Assembly: GCA_029212925.1 (NCBI GenBank)
Contig: JARGOB010000001.1
Coordinates: 115,183-179,182, forward strand
Origin: Coxiellaceae bacterium
GTDB taxonomy: Bacteria > Pseudomonadota > Gammaproteobacteria > Coxiellales > Coxiellaceae
Reading direction: 5' to 3'
Length of the DNA: 64,000 nt
Positions 36,912 through 45,903 of the stretch are shown here, piece by piece. The translations under genes and the position numbers were made by a program. How positions within the stretch are numbered: position 1 is the stretch's first letter; every line of letters starts with the position of its first letter. Under the pieces are notes generated by a model, which was not told where the DNA came from, searched no databases, and was given only the letters and a program-made list of their open reading frames with translations.

Positions 36912-37304
36912 TTAAGGGGTACGGCTAGAAGTGGGTTCTTCGTTAGCCGCATCAGTAATGCTGCCTGTACCGGTCTTTAAATCTCTAGGTCGTTGAGCCG
37001 CAATGACCTGACGAAAATCATCTCCATTCCTGGCTGTGGTCAACATTAATCCCCCAGCAGGATTTCTGACAGTTAATTGTAATGCTGGTGGTGCTGGTTG
37101 GCGTGTTGATGGCGGGCCGCCAGCTGGTTGAGCAAATAAGCCCACATCAGCGGGAATGGGCTGGACAGGGTTGTTATGGATAATAACTGGACCGTTGTCA
37201 TCGTCAACATCGTAGCATTTTTGAAGAGCACGCGCACAGCAGAATACAAATGCTACTGTAGCTCCACAGCATGCTAATATCGTCAAAAAATCTCTGTCGT
37301 TCAT
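36912..37304 (-). CDS. Orphan single-pass membrane protein with Pro-rich tail
   Basis: Not recognised. 130 residues: membrane segment at about 7-25 with cysteines (LACCGATVAFVFCCARA), then an acidic CYDVDDDNG stretch, like the two smaller genes downstream, and a long Pro/Ala/Gly-rich hydrophilic tail. Ribosome site GTGAGAAG precedes the ATG. It leads a same-strand cluster of three similar small membrane proteins. Confidence 0.62.
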   Translation of the reverse strand: MNDRDFLTILACCGATVAFVFCCARALQKCYDVDDDNGPVIIHNNPVQPIPADVGLFAQPAGGPPSTRQPAPPALQLTVRNPAGGLMLTTARNGDDFRQVIAAQRPRDLKTGTGSITDAANEEPTSSRTP

Positions 37305-37440
37305 TGGCTTCTCACTTATATTATTGCTTATATACTTTACTTTCTTAATATACTGTCACTTCAGATTAGCAGTGTTCTGTTAAGGGTAAATTAAAAAACC
37401 ATGATTAAATCTGATGGCTCAAATGTGGAGTAGTTATAAT

Positions 37441-38625
37441 TTAGCGTACCGAGGTGTGTCGCAACCAAAAGATACTGCCAGACAATAACCCACTGATACA
37501 AAACATAATAGCCATAGGGATAGGGCTGGGTGTATTGAGATGGCTAAGGACACTGGCAAAAATGGCTCCGCCGAGTAATTGGATGCAGGCATAAATGGCA
37601 CCGGCATAACCAGCAATGTGGCCTACGCTTTCAAATGCTAAAGCAAAACCATTCATAAAGATAAGCGTTGAGCCGGTAATAAAAATAAAGGTCGGTATCA
37701 ATACGACTACAATATTGACACCAAAGCATGCGACACCTGTGATAATCAGCAAGCCTGACAGTATCATCAAGCAGAGCCCTATGATAATCAGTTTATTCAG
37801 TGAGGTGCGCTTTAGTAGTTGTGCATTGAGTAAACCACCGAGCGCGGTTGCAATGCCAGACGACAGCATTAAATAACCGAATGCTACGGGGGTGATGCCA
37901 ATGCCTTTAATAAAAATCATTGAGCCGGAGGTTAGCCACGAAAATAATCCGCCATAACTAAAAAAGTTAATGGCTGCAAAAGCCATAAATGAGCGGTTAG
38001 TGAGGATTTCTAGATAAGACTTGCCTATAAATTTTAGTTTTAATCGATGAGCGCCATGGTGCGTATTCGACTCTTTATAAGATTTGAAAACAACGAATAA
38101 TACGATGAAAATCCAGCAGAATAATAAGATAAAGGTAGCGCGCCAACCTAAATATTGCTGCATATAGCCGCCTATAAATGGCGCGAGCATCATGGCGAGG
38201 ATGACAAAATTCAATAAAAAAGAGCTCATGCGTGCGAGCTCTTTGCCAGAATAATTATCACGAAAGATTGAGCGCCATAGGGCGTTGCAGGCACCTAAAC
38301 CACAGCCTTGAATAAATCGACCGAATTGCAGCAAACCAATCGATGGGCTGGTAATGCAAATGATGGTGCCAATACCGGCAATGATTAGCCCAGTGATGAG
38401 CGTATAGCGTCGGCCAATTCCCTCAGATAACGGACCATAAATTAAATTGGTGATTGCGACACCGAGCATAAAAAGTGCCATGGTTAATTGTGACTGGCCC
38501 AGTGTTGTTTTTAGGGTGTGCGCAATGGCTGGCAGCGAAGGGGTATAAATATCGTTTGATATTTGTGGTAGCGTTGCAACTAAAACAATGATGGCTAAGG
38601 TAATGAGGGTATTTTTGCTGGTCAT
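37441..38625 (-). CDS. Bcr/CflA-type MFS drug efflux transporter
   Basis: 394 residues with about 12 membrane segments. The N-terminus DIYTPSLPAIAHTL and GPLSEGIGRRYTL are typical of the Bcr/CflA drug:H+ antiporter family, as is the later RNDxxG-like IFRDNYSGKELARM. It would export small toxic compounds across the inner membrane. A second member of the same subfamily is at 42515. Confidence 0.87.
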   Translation of the reverse strand: MTSKNTLITLAIIVLVATLPQISNDIYTPSLPAIAHTLKTTLGQSQLTMALFMLGVAITNLIYGPLSEGIGRRYTLITGLIIAGIGTIICITSPSIGLLQFGRFIQGCGLGACNALWRSIFRDNYSGKELARMSSFLLNFVILAMMLAPFIGGYMQQYLGWRATFILLFCWIFIVLFVVFKSYKESNTHHGAHRLKLKFIGKSYLEILTNRSFMAFAAINFFSYGGLFSWLTSGSMIFIKGIGITPVAFGYLMLSSGIATALGGLLNAQLLKRTSLNKLIIIGLCLMILSGLLIITGVACFGVNIVVVLIPTFIFITGSTLIFMNGFALAFESVGHIAGYAGAIYACIQLLGGAIFASVLSHLNTPSPIPMAIMFCISGLLSGSIFWLRHTSVR

Positions 38626-38768
38626 GAGCTGTGTGCCTGATAAGTCAAAACTGTGTATTTACAGAAAGTTCATAAGTCTAACATTGTGCTGCACATTGCA
38701 CAAAACCTTTTCGTTCATGATATTAATTATGTAAGTAACTGAATAATATGGAAAATAAAATGTATTAG

Positions 38769-38796
38769 TTGACATGTATCCCCTGGTCTGTATTAT
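38769..38796 (+). promoter_or_regulatory. Strong promoter for the ankyrin locus
   Basis: Perfect TTGACA (38769-38774), 16-bp spacer, TATTAT (38791-38796), with further AT-rich bases after. It is followed by GGGAGAGG and ATG at 38850. Confidence 0.7.
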
Positions 38797-38849
38797 ATAG
38801 GATCAAATAAAATAATGAAAAAGCACTGGGTTTGTGGGAGAGGCGATAG

Positions 38850-39026
38850 ATGAGAGCAAGAGTAGCTGAGACAGCAATAGTAGCAAATATTACCGGTAAT
38901 GCAGAAGCCACCATGAATACAGCCGCCTGTAAAAGTGTCGGCTTAGTATTGCTGGAGTTGCAACGGAAATACCATCCATCGCGGTGCAAGTGGCACGTTA
39001 CGTTGTCATTTAGGTGTTCGAAATGA
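38850..39026 (+). pseudogene. Likely true 5' end of the ankyrin gene, out of frame
   Basis: ATG 38850 has a strong promoter and GGGAGAGG six bases upstream, but its frame (58 codons, MRARVAETAIVANITG...) stops at 39024-39026. The ankyrin frame is open from 38947, so both frames overlap for about 80 bp; a single indel there would join them into a protein of about 477 residues. The interval 38626-38768 holds only the MFS leader region. Confidence 0.55.
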
Positions 39027-39027
39027 T

Positions 39028-40281
39028 TTGGTGGGTGCTTTAGATGGGGTATTCCCCGGTGTCGCATTGATTCAAGATATTGATACGTTTTTATTGTCTC
39101 AAAAACAGTGGATAGATTTAACCGCAGGTGAGCAGCATTTAACACCGTATCAAATTAACCGCATATTATTGTCTGCTATTATCGTTGATCCGGATAAATG
39201 GACTGAAGATTTTTATGTGCGGTTGCAATATACCCATAATTTTATTAAGTCTTCTTTTGGCGTGGATCGAACGGTGAGGTCTGAACTATTAAGGCAGGAT
39301 TCATATCCTGAAGTGTTGCTTGATCAAGTTCACGCCAGCATGGCTTTATATCAAGGGTCGCATGGTTTAGACGTTGAAGTAGTCAACGTCGATGATAATG
39401 CGTCACCTTTTATTATGCTACATATGCTAGAAACGCTTGATGACTATTTTGCTTATATGAAAGGTCTGGGTTTAGAGTCTAATCCAGGGTTATTGGATCA
39501 AGCAGTGATGCGTCATTTATTTTCTGACTTATCATTGCAAGGTAAAATAGATCAGCTAAAAAAAGCAATCGATAATGATAATCCGCTTTGGTTGGATACA
39601 TTGCTGTCGTTTATGCCGGCCAGTGAATATGATCTAGCTGACTTGCATGGTGAGTTGCTTTGCTATGCACTTAGGAGGGGTAATTTAAATGTCGCCCAAT
39701 CCATGCTAGCAAAAGATACGATTAATGTTAATTTTACATCAGATCACTTAGCACCTGCACTTTCGGTTGCTGCGCGTGATGGTTATATGCACATTGTTAG
39801 GTTACTGTTATCTAATGTCAGTATCGATGTAAATTCAGAAAATCCATTAAGAGGTTCTGCGCTTATATGTTCGTTAGAAAATGGAAATAGAGATATAGCG
39901 ATGCTTTTACTCAAAAAAACGGGTATTTCTGTAAATGCAAAATCATTTTATTCTGGTGATTCCGCACTTATATTAGCAGTAAAAAAGGGTTACGTTAATA
40001 TAGTTAATCAATTGCTATCACATGATGAGTTGGATATTTATGCTAAAACGCGTACATCAGGAAACAATGCGCTTGAAGTTGCGCGTATAAAAAAACATAC
40101 CGTGATTGAGGGTATGTTGAGGAGGGTTTACGGGTTAGCAGATAGGCAGCGTAGTCGTGATTTGTATGGAACATTTAGATTTAGAGGGCCTCAGCAATCA
40201 CGTCGTGGTCAACCTACGATCACTACTGATGTGGCTACTCAGGCGAGTGAGGATAAAGAATCGCGCTGTGTAATTTGTTAG
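39028..40281 (+). CDS. Ankyrin-repeat protein ending in a CaaX box (CVIC)
   Basis: 417 residues as called from TTG 39028, a start with no ribosome site; the genuine start is probably ATG 38850 in another frame. The N-terminal 200 residues are unrecognised. About four ankyrin repeats follow (residues 205-365: ALRRGNLNVAQSML, SVAARDGYMHIVRLLL, CSLENGNRDIAMLLL, LAVKKGYVNIVNQLL). The last residues are SRCVIC, a fit to C-aliphatic-aliphatic-X, the signal that eukaryotic prenyltransferases modify. Legionella AnkB has the same combination of ankyrin repeats and a CaaX end. Candidate host-targeted effector, possibly inactivated by frameshift. Confidence 0.78.
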   Translation: MVGALDGVFPGVALIQDIDTFLLSQKQWIDLTAGEQHLTPYQINRILLSAIIVDPDKWTEDFYVRLQYTHNFIKSSFGVDRTVRSELLRQDSYPEVLLDQVHASMALYQGSHGLDVEVVNVDDNASPFIMLHMLETLDDYFAYMKGLGLESNPGLLDQAVMRHLFSDLSLQGKIDQLKKAIDNDNPLWLDTLLSFMPASEYDLADLHGELLCYALRRGNLNVAQSMLAKDTINVNFTSDHLAPALSVAARDGYMHIVRLLLSNVSIDVNSENPLRGSALICSLENGNRDIAMLLLKKTGISVNAKSFYSGDSALILAVKKGYVNIVNQLLSHDELDIYAKTRTSGNNALEVARIKKHTVIEGMLRRVYGLADRQRSRDLYGTFRFRGPQQSRRGQPTITTDVATQASEDKESRCVIC

Positions 40282-40369
40282 TGATTGTAAACGTCGGTCG
40301 CTGACATCAATTGACTTCAAAAGGTGTGGTGATAGCATGGTGATCCACCGAATAAATCAAGGATGAGTT

Positions 40370-40786
40370 ATGTTGAAATCATTTCTGCGCGTTACGGCAT
40401 CGGCACTGTTATTGGCCGCTAGTATCAGCTTTGCTAGCAGTAGTTATTTAGTGTGTGGCAGTGATGAAGACGGTTGTGACTTAAAACATCCTAGTATCGG
40501 TTGTATGTGTTTCCCTTATGATCAAGTTAATGCGAATCGTACGCACTGTTTACATTTCGGTGCGCAATTAACCTGTAAACCACTTAAAGCAGGTGCGACA
40601 CAATGTCCGGCGGGAGATTTTTCTGCGCCCAGTCAGGCTTCCTGTTTAGCGTTAGCTTATCAGTCTGAAGCAAACCCACCGTGCAGTCACTTTTTAGATA
40701 AGTATCACCAGCAGGTGATTACAGCGGGTTACTGTCAGTCTCATCACATTCCAGTAGAGAATGCAGATGGTTCGGTGTCTAGCTAG
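40370..40786 (+). CDS. Secreted cysteine-rich orphan protein
   Basis: 138 residues with a signal peptide (VTASALLLAASISFASS, cleavage near residue 23) and ten cysteines in the mature part, suggesting a disulfide-stabilised periplasmic or secreted protein. No known domain recognised. Promoter TTGACT-N16-TAGCAT lies at 40311-40338 and AAGGATGAG precedes the ATG. It converges with the DEAD-box gene, with 2 bp between stops. Confidence 0.7.
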   Translation: MLKSFLRVTASALLLAASISFASSSYLVCGSDEDGCDLKHPSIGCMCFPYDQVNANRTHCLHFGAQLTCKPLKAGATQCPAGDFSAPSQASCLALAYQSEANPPCSHFLDKYHQQVITAGYCQSHHIPVENADGSVSS

Positions 40787-40788
40787 AG

Positions 40789-42336
40789 TTAGCGCCGAGC
40801 TTTTTTCTTAGCACCAGACTTTTTCTTTTTAGCGATTTTTTTGTCTTTGCTGCTACTTTCAGCGCGACGTTTGTCACCACCACCTGACTTACCACCGCCT
40901 TGTTTTTCACGTTTTACTTTGCGACGCGCTGCCGGGTGTGAAGAGCGACGAGGGCGGTTTGAGCGTTGACGTTCACGCACTTGGTTGTCATCAAAGCTGA
41001 TGTCACCAAAGTCACGCATCGCACCGGTTTGTTCGTTTTGCGATAATAATAAAGCAGCGGCAGCTACATCTAATTCTGAGTATTGTGTTTCACTAACCAC
41101 TTCAGTGATTAATTCACGGTAAGCAGAAATATTTTGTTGTTGCAGTATATCCAACAGCTCAGATTTTTGTTTTGCGGCGCGTTTCTTTTGCACTTCACGC
41201 ACTGAGGGTGGTTTAATTGCTTCAATTTGATTATTAACGGCGCGCTGTATTTCATTTAGCATGCGTTGTTCACGTGAAGTTACTAGCAATAATGCTTTAC
41301 CGGATCGTCCGGCACGGCCTGTGCGTCCAATGCGATGGATATATGACTCAGCAGCATTTGGAATGTCATAGTTAATCACATGGCTGAGCCGTTCCACATC
41401 TAGACCACGTGCTGCCACTTCAGTAGCAACAATAATGTCTAACTTGCCATTTTTTAATTTTTTAATGACTTGCTCACGCAAGCCTTGGCTCATGTCGCCA
41501 TTCAATGCAGCAGCGGCATAACCGCGTGCGGCTAATTTTTCAGCGGCTTCTACCGACATGGTTTTGGTGCCAGTAAATACAATCGCTGCATCGAGTTCTT
41601 GCACTTCAAAGTAACGCGTTAATGCGTCCAATTTGTTTTTCTTTGTGACTAGCATGTAGTTTTGTTCAATGGCAGTCACTGTACTTTCAGCAGGTTCGAC
41701 GTGCACTTTCGCTGGGTCTTTTAAGAAGCGTTTAGCCACACGACGAATGGAGTCGGGAATAGTGGCAGAAAATAATGCCGTTTGATGCGGGTGGTCGATT
41801 TGTTCTAATACCCATTCAACGTCTTCAATAAAGCCCATGCGTAACATTTCATCGGCTTCGTCTAGCACGAGCATTTTTAATGCATTGGTTTTTAACGTGC
41901 CGCGACGTAAGTGATCCATCACACGACCAGGTGTGCCTACAACAACATGTACACCACGTTTTAATGCTCTGAGCTGGCCGCTGTATTCTTGTCCGCCATA
42001 GATGGGTAATACATGGAAACCAGGGATGTTTTTAGCGTAGCTTTGGAAAGCTTCGGCTACTTGAATCGCCAATTCACGTGTTGGCGCTAAAATTAGTGCT
42101 TGTGGATCCTTTTCCTCCAATACAAGCTTTTCCAATATTGGCAAAGCAAAGGCGGCTGTTTTACCGGTACCGGTCAGCGCTTGCGCCATTAAATCGCGCC
42201 CTTTGAGTAGAACTGGGATGCTTTGCTCTTGGATCGGAGAGGGTTGCTCATAACCGATGTTTGCCAGTGCTTTTAATAGGTTGCTATCCAAGCCTAACTG
42301 CTTAAACGATTTAGCTGATGTCATATTTGGTTCCAT
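40789..42336 (-). CDS. DEAD-box ATP-dependent RNA helicase (DeaD/CsdA-like)
   Basis: 515 residues. Q motif (FKQLGLDSNLLKALANIGYEQPSPIQ split), Walker A ALTGTGKTAAFALP, PTRELAIQ, VLDEADEML, SAT in ALFSATIP, and HRIGRTGRAGRSGKAL. After the helicase core a region like DeaD (SELDVAAAALLLSQ) follows, but the RNA-binding DbpA-type domain of DeaD is replaced by a short Lys/Arg-rich tail. Acts in ribosome assembly or cold-related RNA remodelling in relatives. The start may be four codons later (ATG with GGAACC upstream). Confidence 0.92.
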   Translation of the reverse strand: MEPNMTSAKSFKQLGLDSNLLKALANIGYEQPSPIQEQSIPVLLKGRDLMAQALTGTGKTAAFALPILEKLVLEEKDPQALILAPTRELAIQVAEAFQSYAKNIPGFHVLPIYGGQEYSGQLRALKRGVHVVVGTPGRVMDHLRRGTLKTNALKMLVLDEADEMLRMGFIEDVEWVLEQIDHPHQTALFSATIPDSIRRVAKRFLKDPAKVHVEPAESTVTAIEQNYMLVTKKNKLDALTRYFEVQELDAAIVFTGTKTMSVEAAEKLAARGYAAAALNGDMSQGLREQVIKKLKNGKLDIIVATEVAARGLDVERLSHVINYDIPNAAESYIHRIGRTGRAGRSGKALLLVTSREQRMLNEIQRAVNNQIEAIKPPSVREVQKKRAAKQKSELLDILQQQNISAYRELITEVVSETQYSELDVAAAALLLSQNEQTGAMRDFGDISFDDNQVRERQRSNRPRRSSHPAARRKVKREKQGGGKSGGGDKRRAESSSKDKKIAKKKKSGAKKKARR

Positions 42337-42514
42337 TTAATTAGTGTTTTAATACAATACCTTAAGCGTATTCATCAGCTTGCTAACTGGTTATTTATAA
42401 GGGATTTCGTACGTTTGTGCGGATTATACACAGAATGAGGTGGGGTGTCATTAACTATGTAATGGTGGGGGTGTCATTTCGATTTGAGTCATTGCGAGGA
42501 GTGTGCACAGCAGC

Positions 42515-43711
42515 TTAGTTACTAGCAAACTGATACATGTTCAGCAGTATAAAAACACCAATCGCGATAGCGCTAACTACCATAGCAATAGGTAGTAGTG
42601 AATGAATGGGAATAAGTCCCACCAACCCAGTAGTGATGCTGCCCAGTGTCATGACAACACAGCCATGTAAACAAGCTGCTGAACCAGCATTGCTGGTGAA
42701 CGGTGCTAAACACTGAGTGATGGCATTGGGAAAGATTAAGCCAACGCCTGCGGTTAAGATCACAAATGGTGTAACAAAACTAACTAATGATAAGTCATTG
42801 CTGATGACGAAGTACCATAATATAGCGCCGCTCAGGACGATCAATGCGACACCCGCTTTAACAATTGTGCTGGATTTAAAGCGTGATATTAGTACACGAT
42901 TAAGTAAAGTAGATCCTAGATAACCGGCACCAACCATCAATGCGGTATGACCAAAGGTAACAGGATCGTAGTGTAATTGTGTTTGTACAACGAATGGTCC
43001 GACGATGCCATAAGATACAAAGCCGGTAAAACACAGCACACATATTGCCGCGAATAATTGAAATTGGCGATTACTCAGTACGGCTTTGTAACGTTTTAAT
43101 GGGTTTTGATTTTGGCGGCGTTTAGCGGGCAATGTTTCATTAAGGAATAAAACACTGGCTAGCAATACAAAAGCGCTGACAGCAGTATACAGAATAAAAT
43201 TAGCTTGCCAATCAAAATATTGTTGGATATAGCCACCGAGGGCGGGTGCTACTACTGGACCTAAACCCCAAGCAATCGTCGTATAAAGCATGGCAGCCTG
43301 CAGTTGTTTGCCAGTAAAGTGATCGATTAACGTGGCGCGTGCTAGCATGGCTGCCATGGCCACACCAAAACCTTGTAAGAAACGAGCGGCGAGTAGAGTA
43401 TCGATGCTGGTAGCATTTATGCCTAATATCGATGCGAGCATAAAGATGGTAAGTCCGGCCAGTATAATATAGCGTCGCCCCCAGTTGTCAGATAGCCCAC
43501 CGAAAGTAAAGACACCCAACCCAAAGCCGATCATGCTGATGCTGACAGTAAATTTGGCCAGTCCAGCACTAATCCCAAAGCTATGCGCAATAGCGGGTAG
43601 TGAGGGGGTATAAAGGTCAATGGCTATGCCATTTACTAAAGTAATTAGAGGTGCGAGTAAAAGCAGTATTAAATCAAAGCGTTTGCTAGTAAACATTCCA
43701 TTTTCCTTCAT
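42515..43711 (-). CDS. Bcr/CflA-type MFS transporter, second copy
   Basis: 398 residues, about 12 membrane segments, IDLYTPSLPAIAHSFG and FGGLSDNWGRRYIIL as in the Bcr/CflA family. An ATG five codons in (43696) has AAGGA seven bases before it and is the more likely start. Divergent from the GntR regulator, which may control it. Confidence 0.87.
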   Translation of the reverse strand: MKENGMFTSKRFDLILLLLAPLITLVNGIAIDLYTPSLPAIAHSFGISAGLAKFTVSISMIGFGLGVFTFGGLSDNWGRRYIILAGLTIFMLASILGINATSIDTLLAARFLQGFGVAMAAMLARATLIDHFTGKQLQAAMLYTTIAWGLGPVVAPALGGYIQQYFDWQANFILYTAVSAFVLLASVLFLNETLPAKRRQNQNPLKRYKAVLSNRQFQLFAAICVLCFTGFVSYGIVGPFVVQTQLHYDPVTFGHTALMVGAGYLGSTLLNRVLISRFKSSTIVKAGVALIVLSGAILWYFVISNDLSLVSFVTPFVILTAGVGLIFPNAITQCLAPFTSNAGSAACLHGCVVMTLGSITTGLVGLIPIHSLLPIAMVVSAIAIGVFILLNMYQFASN

Positions 43712-43831
43712 TTGTGTAATTTCAGTGTTCTGTTCAATATGAAAACAATACTATCACATGATAATCGACAAAGCAATAATAAACGATTATTTATAGTAAA
43801 GACGATTAATTGAATTTTTATCGATTATGTG

Positions 43832-43844
43832 GTACATTGTGTAC
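43832..43844. promoter_or_regulatory. Candidate GntR operator
   Basis: Perfect inverted repeat GTACA-TTG-TGTAC in the divergent MFS/GntR region, of the size bound by GntR/FCD dimers. Four CGATTA or TAATCG motifs lie in the preceding 75 bp (43760-43828) and could be further sites. Confidence 0.5.
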
Positions 43845-43920
43845 ATATGAATTAAGATTTGTAACAATGACCAACTTTGTTATGTCGGATGTGATCCGGC
43901 ACCCGGGAGAAGTAAGTAAA

Positions 43921-44598
43921 ATGACCAAAGCAACACTATCAGAACAGGCGTATTGCACGATCAAGCAGGCTGTATTAAATAATGAATTTAAGCCGGGAGA
44001 AAAGCTGTCGATTTGCGCTCTTAAAAAGCAGTACGACATTGGCACAAGCCCATTACGCGAAGCGCTGAATCGCCTGGTTGCTAAAGGGCTATTAGAGTGT
44101 GAGCAGATGAAAGGTTTTCGTGTGCCAGCGTTGTCGATGGATGACCTGAATGATATCTACCAAGCACGTATTATTATTGTGCTTGAAACATTAAAGCAGG
44201 TGATAGAGAACATCACGGACGATGAAGAAGCTGAGTTGGTTGCTGCTGTTCATCAGCTAACTAAAATTGAACAATGTGAAATGAACACAACTAACTTTAC
44301 CAAATGGCAACAAAAACACCGCGAATTTACCTACGCTTTAATCAAAGGCTGTCACTCTGATACGATGATTAAATTGAATAATCAACTGTATGATCAGACT
44401 GAACGCTATCGACGTTTATGGTTTGATTGGTCTTCTGAACACGGGCATGTTGCGCTGGGTAAGCACTCTATCGATCATCAAAAATTTGTTGATTGCGTTG
44501 TGGCGCGCGATGTCGAGTTGCTGCAAAAAACATATAAAGAAAAGCTTATGCGGTGGTTAGAAGAGATGCAGGATTGTATGCGTAGCTACTCAGCCTAG
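43921..44598 (+). CDS. GntR-family (FCD) transcriptional regulator
   Basis: 225 residues from ATG 43921, preceded by GGGAGAAG. Winged HTH at about 5-70 (LSEQAYCTIKQAVLNNEFKPGEKLS, then SPLREALNRLVAKGLLE), followed by an FCD-type all-helical ligand-binding domain. The frame extends upstream to 43810, but that would run over the palindromic operator and add an atypical N-terminus. Divergent from an MFS pump, a usual regulator-target pair. Ligand unknown. Confidence 0.85.
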   Translation: MTKATLSEQAYCTIKQAVLNNEFKPGEKLSICALKKQYDIGTSPLREALNRLVAKGLLECEQMKGFRVPALSMDDLNDIYQARIIIVLETLKQVIENITDDEEAELVAAVHQLTKIEQCEMNTTNFTKWQQKHREFTYALIKGCHSDTMIKLNNQLYDQTERYRRLWFDWSSEHGHVALGKHSIDHQKFVDCVVARDVELLQKTYKEKLMRWLEEMQDCMRSYSA

Positions 44599-44620
44599 CT
44601 ACCTCGTTTCACTCGTTAGC

Positions 44621-44657
44621 TTCCTTGATATGATGCGGTCGTAAAATCCCCACGCGA
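44621..44657. repeat. Fragment of the tRNA-proximal repeat
   Basis: TTCCTTGATATGA (44621-44633) and CCCCACGCGA (44648-44657) match parts of the repeat after tRNA-Val (21994-22006 and 22071-22080). Here it lies about 70 bp before tRNA-Pro. Confidence 0.55.
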
Positions 44658-44727
44658 CCCTCGATTGGTTAAGCAGCATAGTTCTAGCATTGCTCTGTTT
44701 ATTCCTTTATAATCCGTTTTCTTTCGT

Positions 44728-44801
44728 CGGGGCGTGGCGCAGCCTGGTAGCGCACTTGCATGGGGTGCAAGGGGTCGCAGGTTCAAATCCTGCCGTCCCG
44801 A
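44728..44801 (+). tRNA. tRNA-Pro (GGG)
   Basis: 74 nt: acceptor CGGGGCG with CGTCCCG (one G-U), D arm GCGC...GCGC, anticodon stem CTTGC/GCAAG around ATGGGGT (anticodon GGG), T stem GCAGG/CCTGC. Discriminator A; no CCA is encoded (TTCC follows). TATAAT at 44708-44713 is the likely promoter -10. Confidence 0.96.
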
Positions 44802-44862
44802 TTCCTTGATTAAGTCTGAAATAATGCTACATTTAAGGTGTCGTGATTAATAGGAAATACGA

Positions 44863-45039
44863 ATGGATGAGGCTCTACTGGATATATTAGCTTGCCCGTT
44901 ATGTAAGGGCAAATTGGTATATGACAAACCTGAACAAACATTGATCTGCCGTTTTGATAGCTTGGCATACCCAGTGCGTCAGGGGATTCCAGTTATGCTA
45001 GTGGATGAAGCGACTGCATTGAACGAAGAGGAGTCTTAG
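44863..45039 (+). CDS. ycaR: Trm112/YcaR family small protein
   Basis: 58 residues: [13 protein letters not shown] (zinc-like CPxC), [20 protein letters not shown], the complete Trm112p-like pattern of YcaR. It lies 2 bp before kdsB, as in other gammaproteobacteria (lpxK-ycaR-kdsB). TAGGAAA precedes the ATG. An extended -10-like TGCTACATT lies just upstream near 44825. Exact role unknown. Confidence 0.92.
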   Translation: MDEALLDILACPLCKGKLVYDKPEQTLICRFDSLAYPVRQGIPVMLVDEATALNEEES

Positions 45040-45041
45040 CC

Positions 45042-45809
45042 ATGACCTTTAGTGTAATTATTCCAGTGAGATATGAATCAGGTCGTTTTCCAGGTAAAGC
45101 GTTGGAAGACATTCACGGTCAACCCATGATTCAGCATGTTTACACACGTGCGATTGAAAGCGGTGCAGATACCGTTGTGATTGCTACCGATGATGAGCGT
45201 ATCAAAAAAGTGGCTGAAGGTTTTAATGCCCAGGTGTGCATGACATCAGTTGATCATGAAACGGGAACTCAGCGTTTGGCTGAGGCCGTTGTTGCATTGG
45301 ATTGGGATGACGATGATATCGTTGTTCATTTGCAAGGTGATGAGCCAATGATTTGCCCTAAGTTAATTGCGCAAGTAGCACATGACTTAGAAGAGCATGA
45401 TAATGTAAAAGTAACTACGTTATGTCGACCCATTGATAATATGCTAGAGATCTTTGATCCAAATACCGTGAAGGTGGTAATCAATCACCGTGGTTACGCA
45501 CAATATTTTTCACGTGCACCCATTCCATGGGTTCAAGGTGAATTTGATTACAATAATATCGAAGATAAAAAAGTATCTGGCCATCATTTTGCTCATATCG
45601 GTTTATACGCCTACCGCGTTGGCTTCTTGCAAAAATACCTTGAGATGGAAGGCTGCCCTGAAGAACCACTCGAACAACTAGAACAACTGCGTGTCTTATG
45701 GTTTGGCGGCAAAGTGCATGTTGCGGTGACTGATGAAACCGTGTCTGTGGGTGTTGATACACCAGCTGATCTAGAGCGTGTTCGTCAGCTCATGAAGAAA
45801 TCCGCTTAA
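45042..45809 (+). CDS. kdsB: CMP-KDO synthetase (3-deoxy-manno-octulosonate cytidylyltransferase)
   Basis: 255 residues. Activates KDO with CTP for the lipopolysaccharide inner core. IIPVRYESGRFPGKAL is the nucleotide-binding start; HLQGDEPMI holds the metal aspartate region; HIGLYAYR and EPLEQLEQLR are strongly conserved in KdsB. GAGGAG precedes the ATG. Shows the cell makes KDO-containing LPS. Confidence 0.96.
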   Translation: MTFSVIIPVRYESGRFPGKALEDIHGQPMIQHVYTRAIESGADTVVIATDDERIKKVAEGFNAQVCMTSVDHETGTQRLAEAVVALDWDDDDIVVHLQGDEPMICPKLIAQVAHDLEEHDNVKVTTLCRPIDNMLEIFDPNTVKVVINHRGYAQYFSRAPIPWVQGEFDYNNIEDKKVSGHHFAHIGLYAYRVGFLQKYLEMEGCPEEPLEQLEQLRVLWFGGKVHVAVTDETVSVGVDTPADLERVRQLMKKSA

Positions 45810-45903
45810 AATTTCTACTATATCGGACAAATTCTAACGATTTTCTGTGCTCCGTTGCTCACTTACCACAACGTAAGCTCCGCTACGGTGCTCGATAATC
45901 TTT

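Noticed and set aside
38765..39145. Minus-strand frame of 126 codons opposite the ankyrin 5' end
   Set aside because: A hydrophobic stretch and an AGGCGG before an internal ATG (38914) make a 49-residue protein conceivable, but the promoter and ribosome site on the plus strand are stronger.
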